A stretch of DNA of 64,000 nt from Anoplolepis gracilipes (GCF_047496725.1 NC_132976.1:6866001-6930000); one strand, 5' to 3'; counted from the stretch's first letter, positions 14,641 to 28,920 are shown. The notes: generated by a model from the letters alone, not told the origin. Numbers and translations are program-made.

Positions 14641-17600
14641 CTGATCCTGAATAAAACAGTTATGTCACTTGTACGAAGTAAAACAATACATGAAAAAATC
14701 CATGCCAAGTCTTGTATTCTAACATTAAAATTAAACCAACTTTTCGCGTAGAATTGTTTTACTGTAGTTTTTCGTTCTAGGTCGTTTTACGTTGCTCAGT
14801 TTCTTTTCTTTCTTTTACAGAATTATTATAATTTTGCTTACGGAGCAATTATATTTCTGCTGAAATAAAGCGAAATGAGAATCAAGAAATTATTTTGCAA
14901 CTCTTATTATATAAAGTATCTAAAATTAAATTTTTGATTGCTCTCATTTCGGCCGTTTCTAATGTTTGCTCTTCTTTCTTATTTTTCATATTCTTCTTAT
15001 TTGTTGTATTCTTCTTATTTATTTACGACAGAGCGCAGTCGTGTTTACTTCACTTGCTAGCATGTCAGTGCGTACTTCCTGCGGTACTTTGTCCAACGGA
15101 ATTATTGTAGCCGATTAGAAAAACTCATCACACATAAGATTGACTCTTTTCTGCGCTTTTATGATACATAAATGCTCTTCAATTATCTTTATATTATTTT
15201 AAGGATTAAATAAAATAGTTTCTCTAGAAAAAAATTTTTCCAACCAACAGCTCAATTGTTGTAAACGTTTTATTATTAACTTTTCTGAAAGAATCAAATG
15301 TTAGTAATATCAATTCGACAATTTTGAGTTAAAGAGTTTCTACGTTTTATATTTATGTATTTATATAAAGAAAAACTGAGCAAATGTGAAATTTTAATTA
15401 TTATGCTTGAGTTGCTAAAAAATTACTTTAATTAATCAAAATATTATCTTCTTTTCTATATCAATAGGACATAAAAATTCTATTTCCTAAATCTCATATA
15501 AAAATATTTAATGTTATAAAGGATATATAATTATATATAAAATTTTTCAAACATTTTGCTTTTGCTAAAATTTGTTCTTTTCACATTTTAGCAGTATCCA
15601 AAATGTTACATTTAAAGCGTGTCACGCGTACTGATTTAGACATATTAAGTGCTTTATTTTGACTTTGTGCGAACATGCATGCAGAGATCTCATTGTACAA
15701 TCAAATTACTATCTTAATCTCGTATTTTTTAAGTAATTGGAATGCGAATTGCGTGCGTGCGTGCGTGCGTACGCGCTGAAATAAATCTCGTCAACAAGAT
15801 TCCCGCTCATTATACTAATTTTTTCACGCAATTTCATACAGATACACGCGAGAACGATATGAGAGAACGGTACGCGTTTTAACGTCCCAAATATAATTAC
15901 ATTTTCATTGAACACAATAATTCTTCATTAGTGTTCGCGATGAATGTTATTAAAGGTGCTTTATGTCAGATACAATTCGCATCATGATACAGTATTTATA
16001 ATATATATTTATCACATAAATATATATTAACATGTGGATATGTATAATGAACTAAATGCTCAAATTATACATTTTAACTCGAGATAGTAATTATGCGACA
16101 GCTATTTTTCACATAAATGTATTAAAATTATGTAAATTACTATATTAAGTATGCGAAAAATTCAGCTATATAAGAATGTGACATATATATACAAACAATT
16201 TTATATATATTGTTTATTTAAGAATTATAATAATATACTTATGACGAGTTATTTAACGTTTTTAGCAGCATAGAACACAATATTGTAAAATTCTAGGAGG
16301 TTTATTTTAAAGCGTTTCAGCTTGAACTTTTGCCTCTCATAATTGCACGTTTTATCGTCGGGATTTTTTACATTTATAATATTTTTCTCTCTAAATTATT
16401 GAACACAAAGGCACATTCAGCTTTTTCCGGCATTTTCATCGGTCCGATCATCGTCCTACTTTCCTTCGTCACAGAAGCAAGTAAGACTCCAACATCTCTC
16501 TGTCTTTTTCTTGCATTCGCGCTCGCTTTTACGCGTCCGCCTTTTTCTTTATCCTGCTCTCGGAACAAGGGATGCTTAAAGCACTTCCATAGGGAGACGA
16601 CTAATTAGAGCGATTTAGCGTTCGTTGACTGCTTTTATTTGGAATGCAAATGCCATTGTGAGACCGTCCTCCGTTTTTCCGCTCTTTCTGCTCTCTCGCG
16701 TCATATATTGCCGGCTGATAAATGTCCAGAGAATTATTTTATCGCGACGCCAGTTACCGCGCCTTGTCCGAGAATGAAAATTGAAAAGATCGAAAGGGCA
16801 AGTCATTTGTACTTAGCGATTATCTCGTACCTCTCTCATTTGTACGTTCTCCCGTAAAAAAGTGTCAGAAGGAAAGAACGAGAAAGAAAATTACTTTGCG
16901 ACAAAGGAATTATTTATTCTTATTATTTCGATTTTAAATCTTCTTTTCTTTTTATGATAATCATTTTTTTAAATAGACGAGGATAGTAACAAATATTTAA
17001 CAATTTTGCTTTCTCTATATAAGTTTATATATTGACAAGTTTGTGAAGTAGATTTTTTTTATAACAAAAATTAGACTCTGTTTTTTTTAACTTTTATCAT
17101 TAAATATCTTAGCAATTAAAGTTTATATTTTTTAATTCTAATAAAGTAACATATATTTAAAAGTAAATAAAGAATCTCTCAATTTTTATTTTAAAAATGT
17201 TGATTAAGAAATTGAAAGAAGATTAAGAGATATTACTTAAAATACGACTTGATATATTTTTATTTTTCGAACTTACCTCTCATGAAATATATATATGGTT
17301 TTACAAACCTATCTTTGTAATAATCTCAATAATATACATAATAAGGCAATATCTCTTTTCAATTCAGAAAAGCGCGTGTAAAATAGAAACGATTTAATCT
17401 TGAAATATTATGTCACGATTATTTTAATTAGAGACTAAATTGGATTTTATCTTATTAGTAAACAGAACGCATCAGTTATAAATCGAAAGACAAAATTGAA
17501 ACGGTCATAATTTAATTACGCTTCATTCATTATAATAGCGAACTTTTAAGTGTACGGATAAATGAAAATATGATACGTATAACTCGAACAATCATAAAAT

Positions 17601-18735
17601 TTTGTATATATAGTTTTCTTCCGACTTGTCTGTTTACAAGTAGTTTTTTACGTGAAATTTTTCTCTTACACTAAGAATACCACTTTTGGTTTTAATTACG
17701 ACAACAAGAACAACCCACATATTTTATGCATCTGCACACTATACGTATAGTGCATCGGATACTATTGCTTTGAATGAATAATTCGATTTTATATCGCATA
17801 AAAGTGAATATCTTAATTAACGTTACTACGTTCGTTATTTTAAGCCATTGAATATAATTCCATTGAATTCTAACAGTCGCAAACGAGTTGCTTTTGATAT
17901 GAAAACAAAATATTCAAACATTAAATGGAAAAGGTCCATTAATTAAAAATGTCATACATTGCTATTTAGATGTTTAGAAATATTGACTGATATAAATACA
18001 TTCTACAATTTTTAATTATCTATATTAATTACATAAATACATATAGTTATTTTTATACTTTCCTTTTCTCGCATACTAGAAATATTTTCTGGCTTCGTTA
18101 TATTGGATTAATATCGTTTGTCATCCTTCTATGGAAAACAAATTTTTTACTTTAACAAACTGTAATCGCTTTGATTCATTATGCGTCGTATCTCGTGATT
18201 TAACGTGATTGGAAATATGACGGCTAAAAATACTTTTTATGAAATGATATTTAATATATAATTTCTGACATTCACGATATGTAAAGATTTATAAACAAAA
18301 AATGTTTTTCTTTAAAAACGCAATATTTTTGCAAATAATAATGTTTGTATATATACATCTACCTATAAATACGCATTCATATAATATTTTGACATAAATG
18401 AAATATAAATATACACTGAATATTATTTTTAATTAAGAGGTACAATATAATACATTAAAATAAAGTATATGTAATTATGAAACATATAAATTTATATGAT
18501 TTTGCTATGATTAGAATATACATCACTATAAAATATTAACGAAATTTCTTCGAATTTATGTATAATAAGTTTAATTAAAACAAATATTGATTTTACGACT
18601 TCAAATTTACGAATTATGATATGAATTCTCTTTAGATAATAAATTAATGTATGAAACAATATTATTTTAATTATTTGCAAATTTAAATAGTGAATATTGC
18701 GTCTTAATTTAATAACGCTTTTTTTCTAATTTCAG

Positions 18736-19699
18736 AAAATATGTGTCTTCCAAAAGTCTCTCGAAGATCTCTCTTCGCGGATGGCCGCGGCCGAGGCGAT
18801 CCAGAGCGGCTGGCAGAGTCCAAATGACGCCAACGAGGCGACAGAATTGCTCGAGCAGTTGCAGAAATTTGGTGAACGACTAGTACCTATTCAGAGGAAC
18901 ATCGAGGATGCAAACGATCAGGCGAGCGTCTTCGCGTCAAGCAGCGTCATCGTTTCTCATGCTTTACTGGCGAAACTCGAAGATCTGAACACTAGGTATG
19001 GTTTTGAAAATTGCACAAAAAATTAAATTATCTCGCAGTTTCTAGCAGAGTTTTAAACAGAATTTGCATACCATTTTCTTGCATTATACAGCATAGACTG
19101 TGTTTCAAAATTGTAGAATTTAATTTTAATGACAGATTCTTCGAGCAATTTAGAATCAATTTTTCCAATTTTATTTTTACAACACATCAATACTGTAGAA
19201 ATATTTCCGTGAAATATCATTTTAAGGAGTTTTTTCATCACTCTCTGCACAAATATCATCGATATTAAGACGAATACTTAAAATTAGACTGGTCTTATGT
19301 GTGGAATTTATTTTTACGATTTTTCTGGTTTTGAATTTATGACGATGAATTCATGATGTTAACTTTTTCGTATGTTTTTGCAGGTGGAAGGTGCTGCAAG
19401 TCGCGGTTGACGAACGTTACAAGTTGCTAAGCGGATTCGGGAAGGATGGCAGCACTCCGGGTAGTCAGGCTTTCCTCGCGAGCAGCGTAGAACCACCATG
19501 GGAAAGAGCCCTCACACCCGCCAAAGTGCCTTACTATATCAAGTAATCGATCTTCCTTACATCTCGTATAGTCGCCTTGAGTTTCCCAAACTGAGCGACA
19601 CGGTTATTTCCAACACAATCAAAAGCTTTTACTCTCTATAATACAATTGGCTCTTGTATTTTCTAAGAAGTATTGAAATTCATTCAAATATCGAATTAT

Positions 19700-19743
<44 letters not shown>

Positions 19744-22700
19744 ATAATAAATTAATGTATATATAATATACATACATATTTCTCTCTTGTAATTTTTTAA
19801 TTCAACTTATAAAGAGATAACTGTGTTATATTAAATGTTTTTTTTATTTTTTAATTTAAAATTTATGTATATTGAAAATTATTGAAATTTGCTCAATTCT
19901 ATATTTATGTATTATTTGTGCGGACAATTAAACTTAGATATTTAAACAAAATTTATTTATTATAGCCATCAGTTGGAAACTACACATTGGGATCATCCGA
20001 AAATGATAGAGCTGATGTCTTCTCTCGCGGACCTAAACGAAGTTCGCTTTTCTGCATATCGAACCGCCATGAAGCTGCGTACCGTTCAGAAGCGACTGTG
20101 CCGTGAGTATTTACATAGTCTTGGCAATCAATCATTCTTTTATTATTGTCTGGTTAGCACCATAAATCGTAATTTTCTCAATTAATCACATTTTATATGC
20201 CATAATGACATATTGTTAGAATACGTAATGATACTTTGGAAGTCTTTTTTTTAACACATTCAACGCACGTTTAACTAGCTGACTGATGCTATAAAAATTC
20301 TTTCGACATGTACTCGTAATTTTTATTTCTTAATATCTCATAATACCAATAATGTGAAATAAAAATTAAAACTTACAAAATAGATGAATGTTTTATATTT
20401 GAACTCTTTTTTTGTCGTTTCAGTGGACATGTTGAGCCTTTCCACTGCGTTGGAACAGTTTGATTCACACGGGCTTCGGGCACAGAATGACAAGCTGATT
20501 GACATTCCCGATATGGTGACAGTACTAACATCGCTGTACGAAGTAATTGCAGCAGACAACCCGGCGCAGGTGTCCGTACCGCTTTGCATTGACTTAGCCA
20601 TCAACTGGCTGCTTAATGTATATGATAGGTATGTTCTATGGAATAATATATTCTATAATTAATATTAAATCGATATAGATCATATTTTACTATTTAAATC
20701 TTCGACTTATGTCTTGCTCTATATACATTGTTTTAATTTAATATATTTCTCTTCAATTTTTAAAACATATTAGCAATTTTCAAGAAATTATCCCGTCTTT
20801 TTATAAAATACGATAATTATAAAGTTTTGCATTATAATTTTCAGTCAACGCACTGGTCAGATCCGAGTACTTTCATTCAAAGTCGGTTTGGTTTTACTGT
20901 GCAAGGGACACTTGGAGGAAAAGTACAGATGTGAGTAATATAATAAGATTTTCTAATTCTGAGTAATTAAGATTCTAATAATTCTAATAATAATCTACAA
21001 ATATATTTAATGTATCTAAGAAACGTTTTTGTATTATTTACAGATCTATTCCGCTTAATCGCGGATCCTAATAGACTGGTCGATCAACGAAAACTTGGGC
21101 TTTTGTTGCATGACTGCATACAAGTGCCTAGACAATTGGGTGAAGTCGCGGCATTCGGAGGTTCGAACATCGAACCCAGTGTTCGTAGCTGTTTCGAGAA
21201 GGCAGGAAAGGATAAGAACGAGATAGAGGCCGTGCACTTTTTGAGCTGGCTGCAGCAAGAACCGCAAAGCATGGTCTGGTTACCAGTGTTACATAGACTG
21301 TCTGCAGCAGAAACAGCCAAACATCAAGCTAAATGCAATATATGCAAAGAGTATCCTATCATAGGGTTTAGGTAAGAAGATAATCCTAAAATTTGTTTAC
21401 TAAAAAAAGTTGAAGGGATATGTTGTAAAATTATACGAAACATATTGATATATAAAAATATATTTGGAATTTCAGATACCGTTGCTTGAAATGCTTCAAC
21501 TTCGACATGTGTCAGAACTGTTTCTTCTCGGGACGCAAAGCAAAAAATCATAAGCTAACACATCCAATGCAAGAATATTGCACTGCGGTAAGATCTCTAT
21601 CTTTATATCGCTTTATAAATATTATTAAAAGAAATGATTCATGTATATTAAATATTTGTCGCTTTATAGACAACATCCGGTGAAGATGTACGCGATTTCA
21701 CGCGAGCATTGCGTAACAAATTCAAATCCAAACGATACTTCAAGAAACATCCCAGAGTTGGCTATCTACCGGTGCAAACTGTCTTAGAAGGAGACGCACT
21801 GGAAAGCCCGGCACCTTCACCCCAGCACAGCTCTCTCAGTCAAGACATGCATTCTCGTTTGGAAATGTATGCCTCTCGACTCGCCGAGGTCGAATTATCG
21901 CGCACAAGAAGTAATTCCACACCAGACAGCGATGACGAGCATCAATTAATAGCGCACTATTGTCAGAGCCTAAACGGTGGCGACAACATTAACGTACCAA
22001 GAAGTCCAGTCCAAGTTATGGCCGCGATTGATGCCGAGCAGAGGGAAGAGCTCGAAGCTATGATACGGGAATTAGAAGAAGAGAACGCGACGCTGCAAGC
22101 GGAATACGAGAGATTGCGCTCGAAGCAAACCCCGGGTTCGACGCCAGAGGATGGTCACAGTACTAGGCAGCCTGATTGCGATATGATTGCGGAAGCCAAA
22201 CTACTGAGGCAGCACAAAGGAAGATTAGAAGCGCGCATGCAACTACTCGAGGACCATAATCGCCAATTGGAGGCGCAGCTACAGAGACTTAGACAGCTTC
22301 TAGATGAGGTATATCACAAAAATGTTACATTTTAAATATCTTTTCCCAGTATTAATTTTTTTAATTATTTGAAAGCGAAATAAAAAATATTAGAAAGTAT
22401 GGCTCAATTATTTCTAAATTTGTTTAGCCGAACGCTTCTTCGCCATCAAAGACCGGCACTTTACAAACTCGAAGTGTAACAGCATCACAATTGGCGACCG
22501 ATTCTCCGGCAAAAATGAATGGCCATTATCATGATTCTCCAGGTATAATGCACCTTAATTTTATTTACAGCTCAAATTTTGATTACACAGTTTTTGGCGA
22601 ATAAAAGAATAATAATAAAAGGGATAATATATCAAGGTTAAATTGGGGATCGCGCTATTAATGCATTCAATCAATCATTGTCATACATATTTATTATAAC

Positions 22701-23867
22701 TAATGTGCAACTGGATATTAACGTCTTTCTACTGGCACTACGCTAACTATATATTGATACAATAGGGATTTAATAATTTTTTAAAGATAAATATATTTGT
22801 GAGAATACTGAAGGAATTATGAGAATCTCTCTGTGAGAATCTCTCTGTGAGAATCTATGAGAACATATGAATAGCAAATCTTGATCTTATATTTCCAAAA
22901 ACAAATTGTTTTTTCTCTGATATATTCTCTCCTATCTTTCATATAAAACCAACAAAATAAAAAAGTCGCTGAAAAGGTTACATCACATTCTAATGTCACT
23001 AATCTCATTATAAAACTAATTAAAAAGGCAATGCAAAATATTGTAACTTTTTAGCATCATCTGTATGAATTAGTCCCTATTGTATATCCTATATTTAATC
23101 ATACATTGAAAATTAGATAAGCTTATTGCTATTGGGTATATGGACATAGGTGGTGGAAACTCGAACGAGGGCAGAGTAAGCAGTTTAGAGAGACCACCGC
23201 CGCCGCCGCATTCTCACAGTGTTGCTCATAATGTGGGCAATCTATTGCACATGGCAGGTTCGTTCAGTTTATTTGAATTCGTGATTGTATGCCAATCATG
23301 TAGTATAATCAACCATTATGTTCAGTCTCTATAATGCATGTGTCACTTCTGCTTGATATAACCTGAATAATGTTGCTTTCCTGTTTTCACGCTACAGAAT
23401 GGATGTAAGGTGAGATCACTATGCTTCTCCCTATAGGGGCTTAAAATTTGCTTGGATATAATAATACTAGATATGCAAAATAAAACAGCTATTTACGATT
23501 ATCAATAATGTAATGGACGCAATCTTATGCGTTAATTAAATTAATGCATAAATGTTTAAACCTATAGTATGTATCTTATATACCTGCGTCTGCTTCAACT
23601 TTTCTTTTCAATCCATTTCTTTTCAGCTTGTCTCTTCTATATACCTCAGAAAATGTGTGCACGAGTTGATTGTCTAAATATAAATTGTGAATTTAATAGC
23701 ATACAAACTCTGGATCTCAGGAGCAATAATAAAAGAGACAAGATGGTAAAAAGTTTTTTTTTATTTTAGGCGACTTAGGAAAAGCTGTAGGCGAATTGGT
23801 AACAGTTATGACGGAGGACACATCGAAGACGAACGGACAACGAGCACCACCACCGGCATTCAAATAA
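18736..23867 (+). CDS. Dys: Dystrophin, C-terminal part (11 exons, 5' part outside the window)
   Basis: Dystrophin links cortical F-actin to the transmembrane dystroglycan complex in muscle and neurons. Exons: 18736-18995, 19384-19542, 19966-20102, 20424-20628, 20845-20930, 21044-21371, 21476-21587, 21670-22308, 22428-22542, 23150-23257, 23770-23867. All have AG/GT borders and compatible phases, giving 748 residues. In this partial protein: last spectrin repeat about 1-105; WW domain with W126, W148 and P151, followed by D149-H150-P151-K; EF-hand region about 155-375; ZZ zinc finger with all eight ligands (C380, C383, C395, C398, C404, C407, H417, H421); leucine/glutamate-rich coiled coils about 547-581 and 601-642; and a proline/histidine-rich tail before the conserved end around [16 protein letters not shown]. 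The first exon opens in phase 0 after a good acceptor, so long isoforms must continue upstream. An in-frame ATG at 18781 in good context could start a short Dp-type product. The alternative, utrophin or dystrobrevin, is unlikely given the WW plus long C-terminus. Confidence 0.97.
19702..19737. repeat. (TA)n microsatellite in a dystrophin intron
   Basis: Uninterrupted alternating TA of about 36 bp between the second and third visible dystrophin exons. Confidence 0.95.
22821..22858. repeat. 14-bp tandem repeat in a dystrophin intron
   Basis: GAGAATCTCTCTGT occurs twice in perfect tandem (22821-22834, 22835-22848), followed by a partial third copy. It lies in the intron between 22542 and 23150. 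Confidence 0.9.
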
Positions 23868-24775
23868 CAATTGTAACCGGGAAATTTATTCTAGCAAAGA
23901 ATGCTGATATTAGATAACGCTAAAAGTCGGCTAAATCAACGTGCTATCAATTTGATATTGTACGTTTAATCGTAATCACTGACCAATAACACACAAGTCT
24001 GGCTCTAAACGCATATCAGAGACAAGTACATGGTATATCTGCCGCGTAAATGCAGGGTCAGGGGACTCGTCTCGTGGTGTGGTGGTTTTGGGTATTTTAT
24101 AAGTTTTGATATACGTCATTGTATAGCTGAATTATATCAATAAGACAATTATGATTTGGCTTTTGGCGCTGTCCCCTGAGAGTAACTTTATTACATATTG
24201 ACATGTCATATCATAAAACTAATTGTAATGAAAAATCAATTGTTATGCTTGCTAGCTAAACTATACAAACAATTAAGAGATATAATGAGAATAAAGAAGA
24301 TACACATGAAAGGAAATATCATTAACAATGCATGCAAAAGCAATGTATCAAATCACATAATCTATTATAGATCGTAGTTTATATTTACATACCCATTCTG
24401 TTCACTGCCACGGGCTCTTCCTCGACGTAACTTACACAATGTACATGTTGCGATTCTAGACGACACATAATGGGAAATAGACAGAATTTATATATCTGAC
24501 CTCCTGTACTCGACGCTCTTGAATTTTACATATAATCACACAAAAGAAAGAGAATCTTTTATAATAAAACAGAGAGCAATGCGCATTACGATTTTCAAGT
24601 TTATTTTTTATCCAGTTACATGATTTTTCATATTTTTTAAATAAATTTAAACGGCAATGTCTATTATTTAAGCCTGCCGAATGTTATTATATATCTAAGA
24701 GTATATTGATAAGTACCTAACTAATAAACTGTAGGCTGTATTCTCTGATATGTAATAAAGTTGTCTAGAAAATAC
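23868..24775 (+). other. Predicted dystrophin 3' UTR with poly(A) signals
   Basis: Downstream of the TAA at 23865-23867 there is no further coding frame. Two canonical AATAAA hexamers lie at 24723-24728 and 24754-24759, which would give a 3' UTR of about 0.9 kb. The cleavage site itself is not visible, and later AT-rich hexamers near 25317 are possible alternatives. Confidence 0.5.
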
Positions 24776-27700
24776 TTCATCGCGATATTATTGAAATGTG
24801 AGCTTACCGTGGTTCTGTTATTAAGCAATCAGTCTGCGATCTGCTTCCTGGCGGATAATTTTTATATTTTGAATGAATTAAACGTGCAGTACGTTTTTTT
24901 ATGCATATCATAGATGCCATATGTTAATAATACTATTATATTACTATTATATTATAAGCGGACGTTGCTTGTGAAATGTAAAATACATATCTTCGAAAAG
25001 GAATATCATATTTTACGAATTCGATAACATTGCGAACTAATGTCAGATAATAATGAATGTATTGTTATTTTTGTTAGATCACAAAAAGATTGACTTTACT
25101 TTTTAGAATGTAAAACGAATATTTTTTTCGAGCACCGTCTGTAGTCTGTTGAAAGATTGTTGGTTTTGCGATTTCATACATTAATATAACACATTAAAAA
25201 ATTTTAGAGGATTAGTCATATAAAAATGAAGTTATATACTGCATACATCAAACAGGTAACTACGTTACTTGTAATATATTGTAATATGACTGAAATGATA
25301 TGGGACAAAATGCTTAAATAAATATATAAATAAAAATAATAATGGATATATAAAACATCTTACATATTTTTTTCTCTACGACGTGTAGTTAAAATAATTA
25401 TTGATATAATTTTACATATTACATATAATAATTATATAATCTTATATATTACATTCATAAGTTATTAATGACAATAAACTCTCTGATAAAATAACAAAAG
25501 GTAAGTCTATAGATTAAAAATTTCTTCAGTTTAGTTCTTAAAATCATTTTTATATTAAGCATATACATTTTTTGGATTTATATCGACTAATTAATTATTT
25601 AAAAAATGGACGATGTGAATAGTAAACTTACAATTAGTAAATTAAACTTATAATTAACAATTAGTAAATTATATTTTGATCATTGACCCTAATTGTTAAA
25701 TTGCTAAAATTAAGTACGGCACTTACATTTTGAATTTCATTACAAACAATTCTTGAAAAAAAATAAACATATATATGGTTCTTGATGATAAATCCAATTT
25801 ATAACGCACAGTGTATATAATAAAATTTCTAATAAATAGAGTGACGTTCATTTATGCAGTTTGAAAAAAGAATTTGGCAAAAATTTTTCCGAAAAATATA
25901 TAAATGCCTACAGCATTTATGATTTACTGTTGCAACAATAAAACTTTATATAAAATATATATTAAATAAATATTGTATGTAATCATTCTCATTACTTAGC
26001 AAATTGTTATAAAATAATCACTTGTTATAAAATAATCTGACAAAGTACATACGTTTCAATGCGTACAATCCGGATACCGCCAAATTATCATACTTTGTCT
26101 AAAAGTCATTTCAATTTGTATAAAAATTTCTTTTTTATCTCATGTATACTTGGCGTTGCAATGCTACTGCATCTTGATAATATTATTATATACTCGTAAA
26201 ATTTCATGCCCTTTTTCAATGTGTGAAAAAGCTAAATGAGAAGTGTGAAAAGAAGTCAGAGTCGTTTTTTACAACAGACATCCTACCTGTCGGTCTGCAG
26301 CTGCTTATGATTTATTTGCTTCTTCCTTCTTATTGTTAGTCATGTTTTGTATAGAATATACAAAGAAGTCAAGCTCAAAATATTACCATCTGTGCTTTGG
26401 GGAACCTTGTCATGTACCTTCTTTGTTTAGAAGAAGGATTAATTTAGCATCAACTTTTCTAAAGGTCTATAATATCGCTAGATATTAAAGAAATAGCGGA
26501 TAATTTTTATATTTAGAAAATCCAAAAAGAATAAAAATATTTAAAAATATTCAATTACTAATATAATTTTTTTTATGCTACGATATTTCATAAAACAATT
26601 TTGACAAAGTATTGGATAATGAAATAAATTTATTGAATAATAAAATAAATTAATAAAAAGATAAAATGAAATATATTTGTGTGTAAAATTGAAAGTTTGT
26701 TTCAATATAAAGAAATTATGTGAATGTACATTGACATAAAAAATGAATTCTCGGTCAGAACATTTCTACAAGATACAAGGACGTTGCTTGAACTGGTACT
26801 CATTTGATCCGGTTTTAACCATGCTTCGGAGGAAATCGTAAGTGAACCAGTAAGCAAAAAATACGGACTTAGTTTCAAATATACATGACAGTTTTATTCA
26901 TGGAATTATTTAACACAAAAATCTAATCCATTATTCTTTATTGCATTTCATTACCTTTGTAAAATAATAAATTACGATTTCTGTATAACATATTATTATA
27001 TATTCATATAATTATATATTCTTCGTGTATATATATATATCTTCTTACAGACATAATAAAATTATCATAGAGATTATTCAAAGAAAAATGACATAATTTA
27101 ATTTCCTTAACAAAAGTTACTTGCAAAAGAAAGAATATTTTCAGCGTGTCATTTTTTTCAGAAATATAATAAGTAAATTTTAGCATATCTTAAAAATGCA
27201 TTCCATTAACTCAAATTTCATTAATGCTGTCAGCAATTTGACGCGAGAATCATGAAAGAAGTCTAAAAATTTACGCTTATAGCACAATACATTTAAACAC
27301 ACACGAACTTAACTTTGAAAGATATTTCATAACTTAAAACTTGTGATATTTTATATACATATACATATATGATTACATATGATTGTCGGATTGTATTTTA
27401 TGTAGAAATTAACGATTATATGAGACAATAAAAAAAAATCGTACATTTTTATTAAAACATAATTCGATATAATCGTTGCAAAATTTAGGAAATATTTGTG
27501 TTATTGTAATTATTCTTTATGTTAATTAATTATATTTTTGTACAGTTGATATGTTTTATCGTCAAAAATTTTCGATCGCATTTCTAGTGTAAATTCTTTA
27601 AAAAAAGCAATCAAGATCTTCACCCTTCTTTGCGTGCAACTATCACGAATAGCGTGAAACATACGCACGATATGCGTGTAAATGCTGCTTGTATGACTAT

Positions 27701-28012
27701 GAAAGAAATTGTTTCAGATTCAGACACAGTACTTATATATATATATTACTTGCTTACTACTAATGTACATAGTTACGACCTTGGCATCACTGCGTTATGC
27801 ATTATTTCACGCAATGATGTAATACAGGGAAATCACACTAATTCGCATTTTGCAGATTGCAAATACAAACCAGGTATGAAAAACACATATTGGAATCACA
27901 AAATATTAAAGAGCCACTATATATTATACGTTATAAATCTTTCCTGCATACATTATCGCGTTATGAGATTATATAATTACAGGATTTTATATCTTTTTCC
28001 TTATATTACATC

Positions 28013-28110
28013 TTTCATCGTTAACATTTGGATTGTACATAATATTTATATATATATATATATTTGCGTTTTTAAAAATATTATGTGCAATCCAAATGTT
28101 AACGATGAAA
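28013..28110. repeat. Near-perfect 35-bp inverted repeat (98-nt hairpin)
   Basis: Left arm 28013-28047 and right arm 28076-28110 are reverse complements at 34 of 35 positions. The single mismatch is a T opposite G, which would be a G-U wobble in RNA transcribed from the plus strand. The loop is 28 nt and contains a TA run. Each arm contains the 16-base word CGTTAACATTTGGATT or its complement. It could be a young pre-miRNA-like or endo-siRNA hairpin, or a minimal palindromic transposon remnant. Confidence 0.85.
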
Positions 28111-28530
28111 ATATATATATATATATTTTTAATAATTTTGTTGTGAGTATTCGCGAACCAGAAATATATTTCATCCTCTCGGTTGTAAAAACAGAGTTAA
28201 CATTCTGTCACAGGCGTATCTTGAAACACGAATGTATATCCGTAGAAGTCCCAATACAGGCGATTGAGTCATCGATACGTGACATGTGTATCAATGTGCA
28301 TAAACAGAAATTTAGTGCATGTTACGAAGGCCGATCGTAATGGACTTCAAATACGGCACACGTTTATTCAATATCGAGCCAAATGATCAAGCAATATAGT
28401 TTTGTTCATATAATCAATGTCTCAGATGAAATAATAATGCGTTTTTTATGCTTTCCTTTCTATTTTGACGTCAAAGAAAATAATATTACTTATATTAACA
28501 TATAACTTTTATTCATGATTCATATATATA

Positions 28531-28920
28531 TACAGGGTGTCCGGTAATTCGTAAAAAATCTCTCGTGTACAGATAAAGCGGATCAACCAGAGCAAAAAAG
28601 TTCTACATTATTTTGCGATTTTCGCAATAATTATTGAGAAATTAATTAAAAAATATCGACCAATTTGTGTGAGTATTAGCACGTGGCGAGAAAAGCCAGC
28701 CCGCTGTCACGCGGTTGCTAATCGCACGCATAGTAACCGTGTAACAGTGGGCTGTCTCTTCGCAGAGCACTAATATATTGGCGCGAATTGGTCAATATTT
28801 TTAAATTAATTTTTCAATAATTATTGCGAAAATCGCAAAATGGTAAAGAACTTTTTTGCTCAGTTTGATCCGCTCTACCTGCTCACGAGAGATTTTTTAC
28901 GAATTATCGGACACCCTGTA
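28531..28920. mobile_element. Foldback MITE, about 390 bp, TA-flanked
   Basis: The ends are reverse complements: TACAGGGTGTCCGGTAATTC at the left and its near-complement finishing ACACCCTGTA at the right. The complementarity continues inward with mismatches for about 185 bp per arm, so nearly the whole element is one palindrome around 28725. Both edges sit in TATA sequence, consistent with TA target preference (Tc1/mariner superfamily type). There is no transposase frame, so it would be non-autonomous. The superfamily is inferred from the TA flanks and CAGGGTG-type ends only. Confidence 0.85.

Larger units (their letters stand above)
1..18735. other. Noncoding stretch upstream of dystrophin exons, probably a large intron or flank
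   Basis: No open frame here shows splice-compatible, conserved-looking coding sequence. The longest open frames are low-complexity or begin at non-ATG codons, for example the one at 3988-4383. Because the dystrophin exon at 18736 begins in phase 0 behind an acceptor, at least the right part of this region is intron of that gene. Most of it is AT-rich with short microsatellites such as CA at 5223-5240, TA at 11030-11051 and a T-run at 8462-8482. GC-richer islands and a four-copy repeat family are listed separately. In Drosophila the large 3' introns of Dys carry internal promoters for short isoforms, so that is a reasonable expectation here, but no first exon could be proven. Confidence 0.6.

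Noticed and set aside
16330..16857. Overlapping frames on both strands
   Set aside because: Several short frames in conflicting strands, no recognisable motif, no acceptable splice borders.
27630..28340. A 236-codon plus-strand open frame
   Set aside because: Composition is Ile/Tyr/Asn-rich, it runs through TA microsatellites and contains both arms of the perfect hairpin, and no domain is visible. It looks like chance openness in AT-rich DNA.
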